A DNA stretch of 44,069 nucleotides from Niallia endozanthoxylica (GCF_008710145.1 NZ_VYKL01000065.1:1-44069); one strand, 5' to 3'; shown: positions 33,585 to 41,833, numbered from the stretch's first letter. The notes: a model not told the origin generated them from the sequence alone. Numbers and translations are program-made.

Positions 33585-34397
33585 TTAGAAATAATTTCCT
33601 TCTATTGCTTTAATCTGTTTTTGTTTTAAGTCAACCTCTGACAGCTTAATTAAAGAAAGATAATTATCTACTAAACGTTCGTCTGCCTGCTCCGCTTCAA
33701 CAAGTACAGCAATACCTGCTACATTCGCCCGAAACTCCTCCAGCATTGAAATCATACCATTTACCGTTCCTCCAGCTTTCATGAAATCATCGATAATTAA
33801 AACATTTGATCCTTCTGCAAGACTTCTCTTCGACAGGACCATCGTCTGAATTCTTTTGGATGAACCGGAAACATAATTAATGCTAACAGTCGGACCCTCT
33901 GTCACTAAACTATCTCTTCTGACAATCACGACCGGGACATTCAAATAGTTAGCAACAGCATAAGCAAGCGGGATTCCCTTTGTTGCGACTGTCATAACAA
34001 CGTCAATATCTGTATTGACATAAGCAGAAGCAATCATTCTGCCAACCCTTTGCACAATCGCTGGATTACCTAAAATATCATTCATGAATAGATAACCGCC
34101 AGGCAAAATACGCCCAGGGTCTGTTATAAGATCGCAAAGCCCTCTGATAAAGGAAATAGATTCCTCTTTGTCCACTTGAACTTGAAATTTGACTCCACCC
34201 GCTGCACCTGCAATCGTTTGCAAAGTGCCAATCCCTCTTTCTTCGAATACCTCTTTAATAATAGCTAAATCTTCGCTAATAGAGGATTTTGCTGAGCTGT
34301 ATCGTTCAGCAAAGACTGTTAGAGGGACTAATTGCCGGGGATGAGTTAATAAATAATCCGTCATATCGATTAATCGTTCGCTTCGACGAAACTTCAC
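33585..34397 (-). CDS. purR: purine repressor PurR
   Basis: Represses purine genes in response to adenine (low PRPP). The 270-residue Bacillus-type PurR has an N-terminal winged helix (RRSERLIDMTDYLLTHPRQL) and a phosphoribosyltransferase-like domain with the PRPP motif VLIIDDFMKAGGTVNGM that senses PRPP but does not catalyse. It starts with GTG (GGAGG eight bases upstream). A pair of PurBox-like sites immediately upstream suggests autoregulation. Confidence 0.96.
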   Translation of the reverse strand: MKFRRSERLIDMTDYLLTHPRQLVPLTVFAERYSSAKSSISEDLAIIKEVFEERGIGTLQTIAGAAGGVKFQVQVDKEESISFIRGLCDLITDPGRILPGGYLFMNDILGNPAIVQRVGRMIASAYVNTDIDVVMTVATKGIPLAYAVANYLNVPVVIVRRDSLVTEGPTVSINYVSGSSKRIQTMVLSKRSLAEGSNVLIIDDFMKAGGTVNGMISMLEEFRANVAGIAVLVEAEQADERLVDNYLSLIKLSEVDLKQKQIKAIEGNYF

Positions 34398-34413
34398 TCA
34401 AGACGCCTCCCTG

Positions 34414-34458
34414 AAATCCGAATATTATAATGTAAATATAACATCAATATACGGATTT
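34414..34458. promoter_or_regulatory. PurBox pair ahead of purR
   Basis: AAATCCGAATATT on the plus strand (34414-34426) and AAATCCGTATATT on the minus strand (34446-34458) face each other with 19 bases between. The PurR consensus recalled is AWWWCCGAACWWT: the first matches at 12 of 13 positions and the second at 11. The pair spans the space between the ispE stop and the purR GTG, over a TATAAT (34424-34429). Confidence 0.75.
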
Positions 34459-35326
34459 AATCAAGGGTATGTTGTTCTCCCATCATTCGAACAGCAAATA
34501 CTTGATCACAAAAGCCTCTTAATCCATTATAAACTCTTTGCATTCTCGAATCATGCTGCACGAGACCAAATACGGTCGGACCGCTTCCGCTCATTAATAC
34601 AGCATCCGCACCAAAACGTTTCATTTGATCCTTTATTTGAGCCACCTCTGGATGAAGCTTCAATGTCACATCTTCAAGAACATTACCTAGATTCGAGCAA
34701 ACCTTTGAAAAGTCATTTTCATTAATTGCCTGAATCATTGCCTTTGTGTTTGGATGGTCAATTTTTTCCACCTCTAAACGGCGATAGATATCCGCTGTAG
34801 AGACCCCAATAAAAGGCTTTGCAAGAACAACCCAACAGGTAGGCGGTGCTGGCAATGGTGTAATCATTTCTCCCCTGCCCTTTGCTAAAGCCGTTCCGCC
34901 ATATACGCAAAAAGATACATCTGAACCTATTTCCGCCCCTAGTTCAGCTAATTCATGTATCGTAAGCCCTAAATTCCACAGCTTATTTAAGCCTCTTAAG
35001 GCAGCTGCTGCATCACTGCTTCCGCCTGCTAATCCCGCAGCCACTGGTATCGTCTTTTCAATTGTAATTAGAACTCCCTTTTGAATAGAAAAACGATCCT
35101 TTAGCAAGCGTGCTGCTTGGTATGCCAGATTTCTTTGATCGTCTGGAACGAAGCGATTATGCGAAATAATTTTGACTTCATCACGTTCTAATAATGTCAA
35201 TTCCAGACGATCGGCCAAATCGATAGTTGTCATAATCATCTCAACCTCATGATAACCATCAGGACGTTTATGTAAAACATCTAATGACAAATTAATCTTT
35301 GCCGGTGCCTTTACTAAAAGCTTCAA
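34457..35326 (-). CDS. ispE: 4-diphosphocytidyl-2-C-methyl-D-erythritol kinase
   Basis: MEP-pathway GHMP kinase for isoprenoid precursors. Visible are the N-terminal KAPAKINLSLDVLHKRPDGY, the phosphate loop IPVAAGLAGGSSDAAAALRG, and the C-terminal VLMSGSGPTVFGLVQ. The start is uncertain: TTG at 35326 gives MKLLVKAPAKINLSLD and 289 residues, the B. subtilis length, with GGTGGAG unusually close; a TTG at 35338 or GTG at 35335 would add a few residues. Upstream is a long structured leader (35339-35481). Confidence 0.94.
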   Translation of the reverse strand: MKLLVKAPAKINLSLDVLHKRPDGYHEVEMIMTTIDLADRLELTLLERDEVKIISHNRFVPDDQRNLAYQAARLLKDRFSIQKGVLITIEKTIPVAAGLAGGSSDAAAALRGLNKLWNLGLTIHELAELGAEIGSDVSFCVYGGTALAKGRGEMITPLPAPPTCWVVLAKPFIGVSTADIYRRLEVEKIDHPNTKAMIQAINENDFSKVCSNLGNVLEDVTLKLHPEVAQIKDQMKRFGADAVLMSGSGPTVFGLVQHDSRMQRVYNGLRGFCDQVFAVRMMGEQHTLD

Positions 35327-35338
35327 AAACTCCACCAA

Positions 35339-35481
35339 CCTTTATGTAGAAAGCTCCCATCAGTTTCTTAGTCCAGACAGGGTGTCATACCTGTCTATTA
35401 ATTAAACTGATGGAAAGACGAATTCCGCTATAGACAAAATTCGACGTCTCCAGTTTTTGTCCTATTTTACCACAAAATAGG
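35339..35481 (-). promoter_or_regulatory. structured leader and palindromic promoter of ispE
   Basis: From high to low: a TAAAAT -10 (35464-35469) with an upstream TG (extended -10) and a poor -35, overlapped by the palindrome CCTATTTT-ACCAC-AAAATAGG (35461-35481); then a bulged hairpin (AGACG...CGTCT with AATT pairing, about 35415-35449); then a nested hairpin CCATCAGTTT (35357-35366) with AAACTGATGG (35404-35413) enclosing AGACAGG/CCTGTCT. The ispE start follows. It is not a riboswitch class I recognise. Confidence 0.5.
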
Positions 35482-35543
35482 GAGGGTAAGACAATTCATT
35501 GAGATAATTCTTTTACAATTGGAGAAGTTTCAATATTAGGAGA

Positions 35544-35574
35544 ATAAAAAAGGCCAGAGTATGTACCCCGGCCG
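35544..35574 (-). terminator. sspF terminator
   Basis: GGCCAGAGTA (35552-35561) pairs with TACCCCGGCC (35564-35573), G-U pairs included, followed by six T on the minus strand. It lies 71 bases after the sspF stop. Confidence 0.75.
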
Positions 35575-35644
35575 GCCGTGATGAATCCATTTTAGTTAAA
35601 AAGTTTGTTACGATACATCTGTAACACCTGGCAATGAAAAGAGT

Positions 35645-35824
35645 TTAACGTCGATTGTTTAAAAGATTCTGTTGAGCTATTTCAATAGCACGTTTGACCA
35701 TATTGCCCGCGTCCTTAGCTTTAATGCCGCCCCAGCCTTCCTTTTGAACAACATCATAAAAACCAAGCTCCTTAGCAAGCTCCTCTTTTAATCCCTCTGA
35801 CATAATTCCTCTTCTTCTGCCCAA
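35645..35824 (-). CDS. sspF: small acid-soluble spore protein SspF, alpha/beta type
   Basis: DNA-binding spore protein of the minor alpha/beta SASP class. The 59-residue protein begins MGRRRGIMSEGLKEELAKEL and contains GGIKAKDAGNMVKRAIEIAQ, with the family's C-terminal conserved block. The start is TTG at 35824: AAAGGAGA lies eight bases upstream, and the product then aligns with the B. subtilis start MGRRRGVM. The upstream ATG at 35833 touches the ribosome site and is rejected. Confidence 0.94.
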   Translation of the reverse strand: MGRRRGIMSEGLKEELAKELGFYDVVQKEGWGGIKAKDAGNMVKRAIEIAQQNLLNNRR

Positions 35825-35858
35825 TCTTAACATCTCCTTTCATCATCCCGGCATTATG

Positions 35859-35888
35859 TAGTATCGAACTGCAGTCCAGCAATTATAA
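35859..35888 (-). promoter_or_regulatory. candidate sigma-G promoter of sspF
   Basis: GATACTA (35859-35865) with TTATA (35884-35888) 18 bases upstream on the minus strand. The -10 is identical to that proposed for spoVT. SASP genes are sigma-G dependent, which supports it. Confidence 0.5.
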
Positions 35889-35954
35889 GTACCTATTTCT
35901 TGAAGGCTATGATTTTACTTCCACATGTTATATACACCAGATATTAATATGCGT

Positions 35955-36010
35955 AAAAAAAATAAGATGAGCCCATGAGAAGAAACAATGCCTTCTCACC
36001 GGATCATCTT
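35955..36010 (-). terminator. veg terminator
   Basis: AAGATGA (35964-35970) pairs with TCATCTT (36004-36010), with an inner TGAGAAG/CTTCTCA stem, followed by a run of eight T on the minus strand. It lies about 40 bases after the veg stop. Confidence 0.85.
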
Positions 36011-36049
36011 ACACTTACCGAAATGTGACGTTTCCATCACTTTATAAGA

Positions 36050-36313
36050 TTAACTTAAAGCAACCTGTCCTGATGTATCTTCATAGAATGTAATTTGTAC
36101 CGTTTCTGTTAACACATCTGCATAGCTATATGAAACACGTTCAAAAGCATTTTCTTCTTGATCTAGTTCAATCACAAATACAGAAGGATAAGTTTCTGCT
36201 AAAACTCCTGAACGCTCAATTGTCTTACGTCTTCCACCGTTTGCCTTGAGTAAAAGTCTTTTTCCTAAATTTGAATCAAGAGCCTTTTTTATATCCGTTA
36301 AAGTTTTTGCCAT
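36050..36313 (-). CDS. veg: Veg protein
   Basis: An 87-residue protein known for its very strong vegetative promoter; in B. subtilis it stimulates biofilm genes by countering the SinR repressor. It begins MAKTLTDIKKALDSNLGKRL and contains LLKANGGRRKTIERSGVLAE, then a beta-rich half to EDTSGQVALS. ATG at 36313 has GAGGTGG six bases upstream; the frame could begin earlier but lacks a site. Two near-consensus promoters lie upstream. Confidence 0.95.
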   Translation of the reverse strand: MAKTLTDIKKALDSNLGKRLLLKANGGRRKTIERSGVLAETYPSVFVIELDQEENAFERVSYSYADVLTETVQITFYEDTSGQVALS

Positions 36314-36336
36314 TTCGGTCCACCTCACTATGGAAA

Positions 36337-36407
36337 ATTATACAACAATGGAGCAAAAAAGTCAACCAAAAATATAAATTATAACAGTCTTTAAAAATAA
36401 ATGTCAA
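36337..36407 (-). promoter_or_regulatory. tandem strong sigma-A promoters of veg
   Basis: Proximal promoter: TTGACT (36360-36365), 17 bases, TATAAT (36337-36342). Distal promoter: TTGACA (36402-36407), 18 bases, TATAAT (36378-36383). Both are near-consensus; the rest of the 304-base veg-yabG gap (to 36617) holds only the yabG terminator. Confidence 0.85.
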
Positions 36408-36583
36408 TAACTATCGATAGACAAATTACTTTTTTTTTCTACAATAATATCGTTCCCTATTTTCATCAAAATATGTATGGACCTGCCAGCACAATTTCAG
36501 TGCATTCATGGTATATCTTTCATGTGCATTTAATATAATATATGCCGCAGGTTCATATTCTGTTCTAATGATTAAGTTATCGC

Positions 36584-36623
36584 AAAAATGAATAAGCCGT
36601 TTGCAATTAGGAACGGCTTATTC
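36584..36623 (-). terminator. yabG terminator, overlapping the stop
   Basis: GAATAAGCCGTT (36590-36601) pairs perfectly with AACGGCTTATTC (36612-36623), followed by ATTTTTGC on the minus strand. The yabG stop codon lies in the 5' arm. Confidence 0.85.
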
Positions 36624-37502
36624 GACTTGATTAACATGCCCATTAAACGGCATGCCGGTCCTAAGAATTCCCCTTGTTTCAATCCCGCCGAGCCCTTTTT
36701 CGCCCGTTAATGTATTTCTTAGTACATCCCAAACATTGATTCTTTCCATAAATGGTGTAAAACTAATTTTTGCCACTATATATACTGGGTCTAATGCATG
36801 AATGTTCACGCGGGAAGGAGAGCTTGCAAAGTTCGCACCTGCATATATTAATGATTCAAAATGTGACTGGCATGCCCCAGCGAAAATGACAAGCTGGTCT
36901 AAAGAGGGTATTTTTTTACGTGCTTCCCGAACGGTTTGGACAAAATCCTTTGAATGTCTATAGGAGTTAATATCATGTATGTCGCCCTTTGCTTTTGAAT
37001 ACGCATCATGTCCCGTAATGACCAAAATATCTGGACGGTAAAGATCCATTAAATGCCCAACTTTTGCTGCCATCTCTTTTTCATTACAATGAATTCCGTT
37101 TACCGGAATACCAATTTTTTCATAAAGAGTTAGGCATTTTTTTAAATATATCGGGTCCCCATCTAAGTGAAGCACCCTTCCAGGAATCTGAAAATAATTT
37201 AACGTCTTTGTATAACCACCTGTTGACTCATATTCATGCTTCTCTTTCAATAGGTCAATATCCTGACGAAACAACTCTAAGGATTGTTCCTCAAGAGAGC
37301 GGAACTGCATTGATTTTTTTGTTCGTTCAGATTGGTTCACAACAACTAAATCCTCAAAAGGAGCATCTGCAATTAATCGATAATCTTGACCATATAAAAT
37401 AGCAATCTTATTATGACTATCTCCTTTTATATCAATTACTCGAAATAAGATGTCGCAATGATATGATTTTCTGCCAACAATGTCCATTTTTTTAATATTC
37501 AT
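36618..37502 (-). CDS. yabG: spore-coat protease YabG
   Basis: Sporulation protease that processes spore-coat proteins in the mother cell. The 294-residue protein shows ILFRVIDIKGDSHNKIAILY, GRVLHLDGDPIYLKKCLTLY, IPVNGIHCNEKEMA, RPDILVITGHDAYSKAKGDI, IFAGACQSHFESLIYAGANF and SPSRVNIHALDPVYIVAKIS; the catalytic His and Cys are likely in TGHDAYS and GACQSHF. ATG at 37502 is taken (GGAGTGG upstream); an in-frame ATG at 37574 lies in the promoter -10 and cannot be translated. A sigma-K promoter is present. Confidence 0.95.
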   Translation of the reverse strand: MNIKKMDIVGRKSYHCDILFRVIDIKGDSHNKIAILYGQDYRLIADAPFEDLVVVNQSERTKKSMQFRSLEEQSLELFRQDIDLLKEKHEYESTGGYTKTLNYFQIPGRVLHLDGDPIYLKKCLTLYEKIGIPVNGIHCNEKEMAAKVGHLMDLYRPDILVITGHDAYSKAKGDIHDINSYRHSKDFVQTVREARKKIPSLDQLVIFAGACQSHFESLIYAGANFASSPSRVNIHALDPVYIVAKISFTPFMERINVWDVLRNTLTGEKGLGGIETRGILRTGMPFNGHVNQVE

Positions 37503-37573
37503 TGCACCACTCCATTTGCCGGCATAAGGATAACATTTAAAAGCGCCCGTTTTTCTAAAATGCCCTTCTGACA

Positions 37574-37604
37574 TAAAATATGCAGTAGTCCAGTCTTCTG
37601 TGAA
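37574..37604 (-). promoter_or_regulatory. sigma-K promoter of yabG
   Basis: CATATTTTA (37574-37582) fits the sigma-K -10 pattern CATANNNTA; an AC doublet 17 bases upstream (within TTCAC, 37600-37604) fits the -35. yabG is a sigma-K gene in B. subtilis. Confidence 0.6.
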
Positions 37605-37673
37605 TCAAATAATGAAAAGTATAAGTATCCTAGGAAGAACGCCTGCAATAAACCATAAGCGTCTTATTACAAG

Positions 37674-37700
37674 TAAAAAACACCCATACATGGGTGTTTA
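37674..37700 (-). terminator. ksgA terminator, overlapping the stop
   Basis: AAACACCCA pairs with TGGGTGTTT around TGTA; on the minus strand six T follow. The stop codon of ksgA is at the start of the 5' arm. Confidence 0.9.
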
Positions 37701-38576
37701 GTTGAAATATGGATATAAGGCATCACTTAAACGAGCAAACTCTTCAATCGACAAAGACTCGCCCCTTCGGCCAGGTTCGACTCCTGCCTCCTGTAAAGAG
37801 GATAAAATCATTTCTTTTTTCGCTTTACCATCCGGAAGCTGACTCATTAAATTATTTAAAATGGTTTTTCTTCGCTGCGCAAAGCTTCCTCGTGTAACCG
37901 TGAAAAAGAAATCCTCACTAATCACAGGAAATAGCGGCTCTTTCCGCCTCGTTAACCGAATAACAGCCGAATCAACATTCGGTTGCGGAATAAATACCGT
38001 CTTAGGGACAATCATAACCGTTTCAGCCACTGTATAGTACTGTATAGCAATAGACAATGATCCGTAATCTTTTGTTCCCGGTTTTGCAGAAATTCGATCA
38101 GCTACTTCCTTTTGCAGCATCACAACAATCCCGCGAATTGGCAGTCTTTCCTCCAATAATTTCATAATAATCGGTGTTGTCACATAGTACGGCAAATTTG
38201 CTACAACCATCACATCATCCATTCCGGCAAATTCCCGCTCCATGACTTCCCTGACATTTGCCTTCAATACATCCTGATGGATGATGGTTGTATTGCCATA
38301 TGGAGCTAATGTATCCTCTAAAATAGGAAGCAGCCGCTGGTCGATTTCGAATGCAACAACCTTTTTACATCTTTTAGCAAGCTGCTCAGTTAAGGCACCA
38401 ATTCCAGGTCCTACTTCGATTGCACCTGATTCTTCCGTCAGACCGGCATTGTCAACGATATTTCTTAAAATATTTGTATCAATTAAAAAGTTCTGCCCTA
38501 AGCTTTTTTTAAAAGAAAAGCCGTATTTCTGCAAGATTTCCTTTGTTCTAACTGGCGTCGCAATATCTCTATGCAT
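37698..38576 (-). CDS. ksgA: 16S rRNA dimethyltransferase KsgA/RsmA
   Basis: Dimethylates two adjacent adenines near the 3' end of 16S rRNA. The 292-residue Rossmann-fold enzyme has KSLGQNFLIDTNILRNIV, the SAM motif AIEVGPGIGALTEQLAKR, and the catalytic NLPYYVTTPIIMKLLEE, then FIPQPNVDSAVIRLTRR. The second of two adjacent ATGs (38576) is favoured because AGGAGG is then six bases away. It overlaps rnmV by eight bases, as in B. subtilis. Confidence 0.97.
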   Translation of the reverse strand: MHRDIATPVRTKEILQKYGFSFKKSLGQNFLIDTNILRNIVDNAGLTEESGAIEVGPGIGALTEQLAKRCKKVVAFEIDQRLLPILEDTLAPYGNTTIIHQDVLKANVREVMEREFAGMDDVMVVANLPYYVTTPIIMKLLEERLPIRGIVVMLQKEVADRISAKPGTKDYGSLSIAIQYYTVAETVMIVPKTVFIPQPNVDSAVIRLTRRKEPLFPVISEDFFFTVTRGSFAQRRKTILNNLMSQLPDGKAKKEMILSSLQEAGVEPGRRGESLSIEEFARLSDALYPYFN

Positions 38577-39129
38577 CATGTTCCTCCTTGCGAATAACCT
38601 CAACAGCTTCTATAAATTTCTCTTTGCTTATTTCAAATACCATCAGCCGTTTGTGAAGTTGTTTTCCATTCGTATAACCGATTTTCAGCAGCCGCCCTAG
38701 CTTTTCTCTTCTTGTCTTTGCTCCGCCGCCGCCAATTAAACCTGCTGTAATTAAGTCCTCTTGAGTAATTATTTCCTTAGCCTCTTCTTGCATTAATTGG
38801 GCATCTCTTAGTGCGTTTCTAATCGTTTCAGGTGAAGCATGTTCAACCCCGACCCCTTTACCACGCTTATGTAATGCCATTTCCTTAGGTATAAAAGCAT
38901 GCTTGCAGCCAGGAACTTTCTCTGAAATGGTATTTCGAATTTTTTGTCCAGGAAAGTCCGGGTCCGTTAAAACAATGACACCTCTTGTTTGCTGAGCTAG
39001 TTTTATTTTTTCAATGGTCTCTCCATTAATAGCCGACCCATTTGTTTCGATTGTATCAGCATTTACTGCCTGTTGCACTGCCGTTGTATCATCCTTGCCC
39101 TCAACGACGATGATTTCTTTAATTTTCAT
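38569..39129 (-). CDS. rnmV: ribonuclease M5
   Basis: Matures 5S rRNA, with L18. The 186-residue protein has the TOPRIM catalytic motifs IIVVEGKDDTTAV at the N terminus and GVIVLTDPDFPGQKIRNT, then a C-terminal segment LITAGLIGGGGAKTRREKLG. The start has CGGGAGG upstream. It overlaps ksgA, which acts on 16S rRNA, so the pair couples two rRNA maturation steps. Confidence 0.97.
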   Translation of the reverse strand: MKIKEIIVVEGKDDTTAVQQAVNADTIETNGSAINGETIEKIKLAQQTRGVIVLTDPDFPGQKIRNTISEKVPGCKHAFIPKEMALHKRGKGVGVEHASPETIRNALRDAQLMQEEAKEIITQEDLITAGLIGGGGAKTRREKLGRLLKIGYTNGKQLHKRLMVFEISKEKFIEAVEVIRKEEHDA

Positions 39130-39240
39130 TGTACCTCCCGAAAAAATAAAATAAAAATGAAAAAAAAATGAAACATTTTTGTAACTTATACGTCTATATA
39201 TATAGATAAAACAAAATATAATCTTAAAACTGTAATAGTG

Positions 39241-39393
39241 GTCTAGCTCCAGTGCCTAACGCCTAGTGGACTTCACACTTCCTCCCTACGATAAGTCAAC
39301 ATCGAATCACGCTATCGCGCTCTTCGTGTTTCCTTTATCTCAGTCCGGAGTGTTCCAGTCCATACGTCGCTGAGCGAGGCACTTACGCTTTTC
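39241..39393. repeat. intergenic repeat of the TAGCTCCAG/GAAAAGC family
   Basis: A 153-base element bounded by GTCTAGCTCCAGTGCC and GGCACTTACGCTTTTC; the GTGCC/GGCAC ends can pair. Internal CACGCTATCGCGCTCTTCGTG can form a hairpin. It is the opposite orientation to the copy at 19321-19503 and has no reading frame. Confidence 0.75.
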
Positions 39394-39423
39394 TTACTTA
39401 TTATAGCTTAAGTAGTAGAAAAA

Positions 39424-39454
39424 AGAAAAAACGCAGAGGAAAAGTCCCCCTGCA
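39424..39454 (-). terminator. yabE terminator
   Basis: On the minus strand GCAGGGG (39447-39453) pairs with CCTCTGC (39433-39439) with one G-U pair, followed by GTTTTTTC. It lies about eight bases after the yabE stop. Confidence 0.75.
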
Positions 39455-39461
39455 TTTGTGA

Positions 39462-40640
39462 TTAGTCAAGTACTTTTATTTTTACTGTTTTTCTTCCCCA
39501 TTGATAAGCAGCCTGCTTTGAAGAAATGAACACATCAATTTTATTTCCTTTAATGGCTCCGCCAGTGTCAGATGCAACTGCGTAGCCATACCCTTCAACA
39601 TATACTTTTGATCCAAGCGGAATCACCCTAGGATCAACAGCAATAACCTTAGCATTTGGATTGGCATGAAGGTTGAGTCCCGTAGCGGTAGTCCCTGAGC
39701 AGCCACTGCAACTAGCCGTATAGGCTGTAGCTGTAACATACATTTCTCTTCCGCTTTCTCCTCCACGGGAAGCGATTTCAGCAATCTCTTTTGCACCTAC
39801 AGCAACCACTTGATCTACTTTATCTTTTAACACTGTCTCGTTCAACACAGTACGAGACACCTCTTGACCATTTTCTTTGGTTATTTCATATTCTCTTGAA
39901 ATAAGTCCTTCTTGTCCAGGTGTCAGGATTTTCTCTGACCCTTTATTTAAGTTTTCATCTTTCTGAGTGACTACAGCAAAGCTTAATGGTTCTTCCACTA
40001 CATCGGTGACTTTTTCTACTCTAATGACATTTACCACGCCATTTTCTGAAACAGTACTGTCTAAACCTGGTTCAATCCGGTCTAGTTCTGCTAGTGTTAT
40101 TCTCTGTTGTTTTAAAAAGTCAGCGACCGTAGTCGAAGTAGACCATACTTCCTTCACTACTCCACCATCATTAAGGGTGAGAGGGAACGCTTTATTGACT
40201 ACTACATTCATGCCCTTCTGCAAAACTGTACTAGTTTTAGGCTTTACTTGATCATGCTCATTGATTGTTATATTTTGCTCCTTTAGAAATTCCTTAACTG
40301 TCATAGCTGTCGTCCAAATCGTCTTCTCTTCGTTTACTGTTGATAGTTGAACCTGTTTTGCCGATTTCCAAACAACTTTTAAATTGTCAGTTACCCTTGA
40401 ATCTTTCGAGGGAAACAAATAGTCTTTAGACTTTAACGATATATCTGCTTCATCAAGTACATCTTGAACGGTTGTTGCATGTGTTTTTAAGACTCTTTCA
40501 TCCCCATTAAGAGATAGAGTCACTGATTTCTTGGTCGTTTCATATGTAATAAAGCCTGCAGAAAACAATAAAACTATGAAACTCGCAATAATAATAGACA
40601 ATTTTTTGGTGTTAACAAGCTTGGAAAACAGGTTTTTCAT
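39462..40640 (-). CDS. yabE: YabE: DUF348/G5/3D-domain cell-wall protein
   Basis: A 392-residue secreted or membrane-anchored protein: an N-terminal membrane segment (LSIIIASFIVLLFSAGFI), three DUF348 repeats (for example VTLSLNGDERVLKTHATTVQ), a G5 domain, and a C-terminal 3D domain (KVIAVDPRVIPLGSKVYVEG, DTGGAIKGNKIDVF), related to resuscitation-promoting factors and MltA-type lytic enzymes. It probably remodels peptidoglycan. The ATG at 40640 follows GGGA by eight bases; a strong AAAGGAGG lies 23 bases upstream. A perfect sigma-A promoter is at 40684-40712. Confidence 0.94.
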   Translation of the reverse strand: MKNLFSKLVNTKKLSIIIASFIVLLFSAGFITYETTKKSVTLSLNGDERVLKTHATTVQDVLDEADISLKSKDYLFPSKDSRVTDNLKVVWKSAKQVQLSTVNEEKTIWTTAMTVKEFLKEQNITINEHDQVKPKTSTVLQKGMNVVVNKAFPLTLNDGGVVKEVWSTSTTVADFLKQQRITLAELDRIEPGLDSTVSENGVVNVIRVEKVTDVVEEPLSFAVVTQKDENLNKGSEKILTPGQEGLISREYEITKENGQEVSRTVLNETVLKDKVDQVVAVGAKEIAEIASRGGESGREMYVTATAYTASCSGCSGTTATGLNLHANPNAKVIAVDPRVIPLGSKVYVEGYGYAVASDTGGAIKGNKIDVFISSKQAAYQWGRKTVKIKVLD

Positions 40641-40683
40641 GTTATGAATCCCGATGAAAAACGCCTCCTTTTCTCTTCGTGTG

Positions 40684-40712
40684 ATTATATAAACAATCTT
40701 ACCTGCTGTCAA
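40684..40712 (-). promoter_or_regulatory. consensus sigma-A promoter of yabE
   Basis: TTGACA (40707-40712), 17 bases, TATAAT (40684-40689) on the minus strand: both boxes and the spacing are perfect. Transcription would start about 35 bases ahead of the yabE ATG, so in-frame codons further upstream (to 40730) are not part of the message. Confidence 0.88.
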
Positions 40713-40879
40713 CCCCTCTACTTTCCTCAAGGTTAGTTCCTATTATGCTGAAGACCTATAAAAAAAGTAAAGTATGAATTATCGACAAGGTTATCATATA
40801 ATAACAAGGAGACGTGTAGAATTATATAGAATTCAGAATATTCCGGGCGTTTATTCACTAGAATCGACAGAAAATCTTA

Positions 40880-41647
40880 TCAATTAATGTCGAATAATTT
40901 TTTTGCGTTTTCAGTTGTTATTCGTTCAACTTCTTCAATTGAGATTTCCTTTAATTCAGCAATTTGTTCTGCTACCAACCGGACATATGCAGGTTCATTT
41001 CTTTTCCCTCTATATGGGTGCGGCGCCAAATATGGGCAGTCCGTTTCAATTAAAAGTTTATCAAGCGGAACCTCTTTTGCTACTTCTTTCGGTTTTTTTG
41101 CATTTTTAAATGTAACTGGTCCGCCAAGTGAAATAAGGAAGTTCAATTTAATACATTCCATTGCTGTTTCAGCACTTCCACTAAAGCAATGCATAATACC
41201 ACCTATCTCCTCGGCCCCTTCTTCTTTCAAGACAGTGATAATATCTGCAGTAGCCTCACGATTATGAATAATAATTGGCAGTTTTACTTTTTTTGCTAAT
41301 TGTATTTGTTTTCTAAAGACCTCCTTCTGTACTTCCTTTGGTGATTTGTCCCAATAGTAATCCAACCCCATCTCACCAAGTGCCACAACTTTGGGATGTG
41401 CTGATAATTCTTCTATCCACAAAAGATCCTCATCAGTCATATCGATTGCATCCACTGGATGCCAGCCGACACTAGCATAGAGAAAATCATAAGCCTCAAC
41501 CAGTTCCATCGCCTTTTGAATTGTAGGACGATCAAACCCAACAACAAGCATACGCTCTACCCCAGCCTTTAGAGCTCGGTCAATTACTTCTGTCAAATCT
41601 TCTTCAAATTGCTCGGCATTTAAATGTACATGTGTATCAAAAAGCAT
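40880..41647 (-). CDS. tatD: TatD family metal-dependent nuclease
   Basis: DNase/hydrolase of the TatD family (YabD). The 255-residue amidohydrolase-fold protein has MLFDTHVHLNAEQF (first metal His pair), VVALGEMGLDYYWD (Glu), LPIIIHNREATADI, GGIMHCFSGSAET and LLIETDCPYLAPHPYRG, which together place all metal ligands. It sits between metG and yabE as in B. subtilis. No terminator is visible after it before the yabE promoter. Confidence 0.96.
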   Translation of the reverse strand: MLFDTHVHLNAEQFEEDLTEVIDRALKAGVERMLVVGFDRPTIQKAMELVEAYDFLYASVGWHPVDAIDMTDEDLLWIEELSAHPKVVALGEMGLDYYWDKSPKEVQKEVFRKQIQLAKKVKLPIIIHNREATADIITVLKEEGAEEIGGIMHCFSGSAETAMECIKLNFLISLGGPVTFKNAKKPKEVAKEVPLDKLLIETDCPYLAPHPYRGKRNEPAYVRLVAEQIAELKEISIEEVERITTENAKKLFDIN

Positions 41648-41833
41648 AGCAATCCCCTTCCATGAAAATTATTATTTTTTCATTACATTTGTTTCAAATA
41701 GATATCTATATTATAGAAGAAACTTGTATAGACAATCTCTAATTTATAGAGTATTCACACGATATCTATCGTAACAGTTTATCGAAATCAAAGGAACTAA
41801 TTAAAAATATCAATATTAAAAGATTTCACATGA

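Larger units (their letters stand above)
39130..39461. other. non-coding gap between rnmV and yabE
   Basis: 332 bases with an A/T-rich stretch next to rnmV (39130-39235), an intergenic repeat (39241-39393) and the yabE terminator (39424-39454). No gene is visible. No promoter for rnmV is convincing. Confidence 0.6.

Noticed and set aside
37503..37574. Longer N terminus of yabG
   Set aside because: The upstream ATG coincides with the sigma-K -10 box; the family start matches the ATG at 37502.
40641..40730. Longer N terminus of yabE
   Set aside because: The extension covers the promoter boxes themselves, so it cannot be in the mRNA from that promoter.
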